Shown here: in pieces, positions 62,701 through 64,000 of the stretch
Layout of the letters: each line of letters starts with the position of its first letter
Numbering within the stretch: position 1 is the stretch's first letter
Assembly: GCF_025460805.1 (NCBI RefSeq)
Contig: NZ_JAMXFJ010000020.1
Location: 29,899-93,898, forward strand
DNA from: Microvirga sesbaniae
GTDB lineage: Bacteria; Pseudomonadota; Alphaproteobacteria; Rhizobiales; Beijerinckiaceae
Length of the DNA: 64,000 nt
Reading direction: 5' to 3'
Position numbers and translations under genes: made by a program
The notes under the pieces: generated by a model
Told to the model about the DNA's origin: nothing
The model's database searches: none
What the model saw: only the letters and a program-made list of their open reading frames with translations

Positions 62701-63768
62701 ATGGACGCCAAGCTCAACATCGTCCCGTTCGTCAGTGTCGACCACATGATGAAACTTGTGAACGCCATCGGCGTGGAGCGCTTCCTCACCGATCTTGCCG
62801 CCTACATCGAAGAGGATTTCCAGCGCTGGGAACTCTTCGACAAGACGCCACGCGTGGCTTCCCACAGTACGGATGGCGTGATCGAGCTGATGCCGACGAG
62901 TGACGGTCGGCTCTACGGGTTCAAGTACGTCAACGGCCATCCCAAGAACACGCGGGATGGTCGGCAGACGGTGACGGCCTTCGGCGTCCTGGCCGATGTC
63001 GGCAACGGCTATCCGATGCTGCTGACCGAGATGACGATCCTGACCGCCTTGCGCACGGCAGCCATGTCGGCGGTGGCGGCCAAGTACCTCGCACCGGAGG
63101 GAGCGGACACCATGGCCATCATCGGCAACGGAGCGCAGTCCGAGTTCCAGGCGCTCGCCTTCAAGGCTATCCTGGATGTGCGCAAGCTGCGCCTGTACGA
63201 CATCGATTCCTCCGCCAGCCGCAGGTGCGCCCGGAATCTCGCCGGCCTGGGCTTTGAGGTCACCATCTGCGCCTCGACGGAGGAAGCGGTCGAAGGTGCG
63301 CATATCATCACGACCGCCACCGCCGACAAGCAGAATGCGACAATCCTCAGCGACAACATGGTGGGCGCCGGGGTTCACATCAACGCGGTGGGGGGCGACT
63401 GCCCCGGCAAGACGGAACTGCACCGGGATATCCTCCTGCGATCGGACATCTTCGTCGAGTTTCCCGAGCAGACCCGGATCGAGGGCGAGATCCAGCAGCT
63501 CGCCGCCGATCACCCCGTGACAGAGCTATGGCAGGTGATCACTGGACGGGTCGCGGGCCGCACGGACGGGCGCCGGATCACGCTGTTCGACTCGGTTGGG
63601 TTCGCGATCGAGGATTTCTCGGCCCTGCGCTACGTGCGCGACCAGCTTGAGGCGACAGGCCTGTATCAGGAACTCGATCTCCTGGCCGATCCAGACGAGC
63701 CGCGTGACCTGTTCGGCATGCTGTTGCGTGCTGCAAGCCCGGGCAAGCTCGCCGCAGTCAGTGCCTGA
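62701..63768 (+). CDS. Ornithine cyclodeaminase
   Basis: A 355-residue NAD-dependent enzyme making proline and ammonia from ornithine. Start: MDAKLNIVPFVSVDHMMKLV. Catalytic/binding features: FKYVNGHPKNTRDGRQTVTAFGVLADVGNGYPMLLTEMTILTALRTAAMSAVAAKYLAP, the NAD motif IIGNGAQSEFQALAF, and AVGGDCPGKTELHRDILLRSDIFVEFPEQTRIEGE with the GDCPGK active-site Asp. The length and details fit the octopine/nopaline-type enzyme of Agrobacterium. Second gene of the module, 64 bases after rocF. Confidence 0.94.
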   Translation: MDAKLNIVPFVSVDHMMKLVNAIGVERFLTDLAAYIEEDFQRWELFDKTPRVASHSTDGVIELMPTSDGRLYGFKYVNGHPKNTRDGRQTVTAFGVLADVGNGYPMLLTEMTILTALRTAAMSAVAAKYLAPEGADTMAIIGNGAQSEFQALAFKAILDVRKLRLYDIDSSASRRCARNLAGLGFEVTICASTEEAVEGAHIITTATADKQNATILSDNMVGAGVHINAVGGDCPGKTELHRDILLRSDIFVEFPEQTRIEGEIQQLAADHPVTELWQVITGRVAGRTDGRRITLFDSVGFAIEDFSALRYVRDQLEATGLYQELDLLADPDEPRDLFGMLLRAASPGKLAAVSA

Positions 63769-63780
63769 GCGGGCACGGCA

Positions 63781-64000
63781 ATGTTGGAAGCGTTGACTCT
63801 GATAGGTTTCGGGCCGACCGGGTGGGGTCGGGCTCTTCTCACCGCGACGGGCATGACCATCGCCGTGTCCGTTTGCGGCTTTCTCGCGGGCTCCATCGTC
63901 GGCACCCTGGTGGCCTGGGGCAAGATCGGGGGCAACGTGGTGATCCGCAGCCTGGCGGACGGCTACACCACCGTCCTGCGCGGCATCCCCGACCTTCTCG
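63781..64000 (+). CDS. Amino-acid ABC transporter permease, N-terminal part (runs off window)
   Basis: 73 residues are visible: MLEALTLIGFGPTGWGRALLTATGMTIAVSVCGFLAGSIVGTLVAWGKIGG... then SLADGYTTVLRGIPDLL. The GYTTVLRGIPDLL end is the conserved loop of HisQ/OccQ-type permeases, and GPTGWG is typical of octopine/nopaline transport permeases. It starts 12 bases after ornithine cyclodeaminase. I infer that it belongs to an arginine/ornithine or opine-like import system; the rest of the system lies beyond the right edge. Confidence 0.88.
   Translation, partial: MLEALTLIGFGPTGWGRALLTATGMTIAVSVCGFLAGSIVGTLVAWGKIGGNVVIRSLADGYTTVLRGIPDLL

Overview
The window looks like a chromosomal segment of a high-GC alphaproteobacterium of the order Hyphomicrobiales (Rhizobiales), plausibly near Microvirga or Methylobacterium. 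The order-level call is fairly firm. It rests on the gene set: CpdR, a GapR/DUF2312 protein, DUF1244, a 41-residue cysteine-free L36, homospermidine synthase, Tat-exported OpgD, and a sigma-32 heat-shock gene with a ROSE-like leader. The genus is a guess. I see no insertion sequence, prophage, CRISPR array or rRNA operon.

Layout. 1-3.8 kb: an MFS transporter (cut by the window edge), homospermidine synthase, an unknown 112-residue protein and DUF2937. 3.5-9.3 kb: a metal region with a WD40 propeller protein, a small conserved protein, a CobW-type GTPase and a znuA-znuB-znuC set, led by an unlisted 58-residue histidine-rich membrane microprotein behind a Zur-like palindrome. 9.5-15 kb: OpgD, then a TAXI-type TRAP transporter (binding protein, terminator-like hairpin, fused permease, DUF1850). 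15-19 kb: a gamma-glutamyltransferase-like protein and a DUF1007/nickel-cobalt exporter pair. 19-27.4 kb: fused indolepyruvate:ferredoxin oxidoreductase behind a near-perfect operator palindrome, DUF2243, an aromatic aminotransferase, uracil-DNA glycosylase and a 5'-nucleotidase. 27.5-37.8 kb: an HWE histidine kinase, ferrochelatase, an SPFH/NfeD pair, GalU, arabinose-5-phosphate isomerase, a lytic transglycosylase and a DUF459 protein. 38.5-44.7 kb: gltD and gltB. 45.5-59 kb: mostly housekeeping genes (threonine aldolase, Hsp20, HisN, CpdR, tRNA-Val, L36, pyruvate kinase, GapR) with two N-formylglutamate amidohydrolase paralogues. 59.6-64 kb: a purine nucleoside permease and an arginine/ornithine catabolic module (Lrp/AsnC regulator, arginase, ornithine cyclodeaminase, start of an amino-acid ABC permease).

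Two interspersed repeat families fill most long intergenic gaps. One (about 100-230 bp, CTAGAGCATCGG-type ends) sits directly behind genes and supplies their stop codons. The other is a short GC-rich hairpin of the CCGGGC-TTGT-CCCGG kind. The most interesting items are the histidine-rich microprotein of the zinc operon, the stop-codon-donating repeat, the RpoH promoter with ROSE-like thermometer of hsp20, the L36 terminator that swallows the next gene's start codon, and a hairpin-rich intergenic stretch upstream of gltB.
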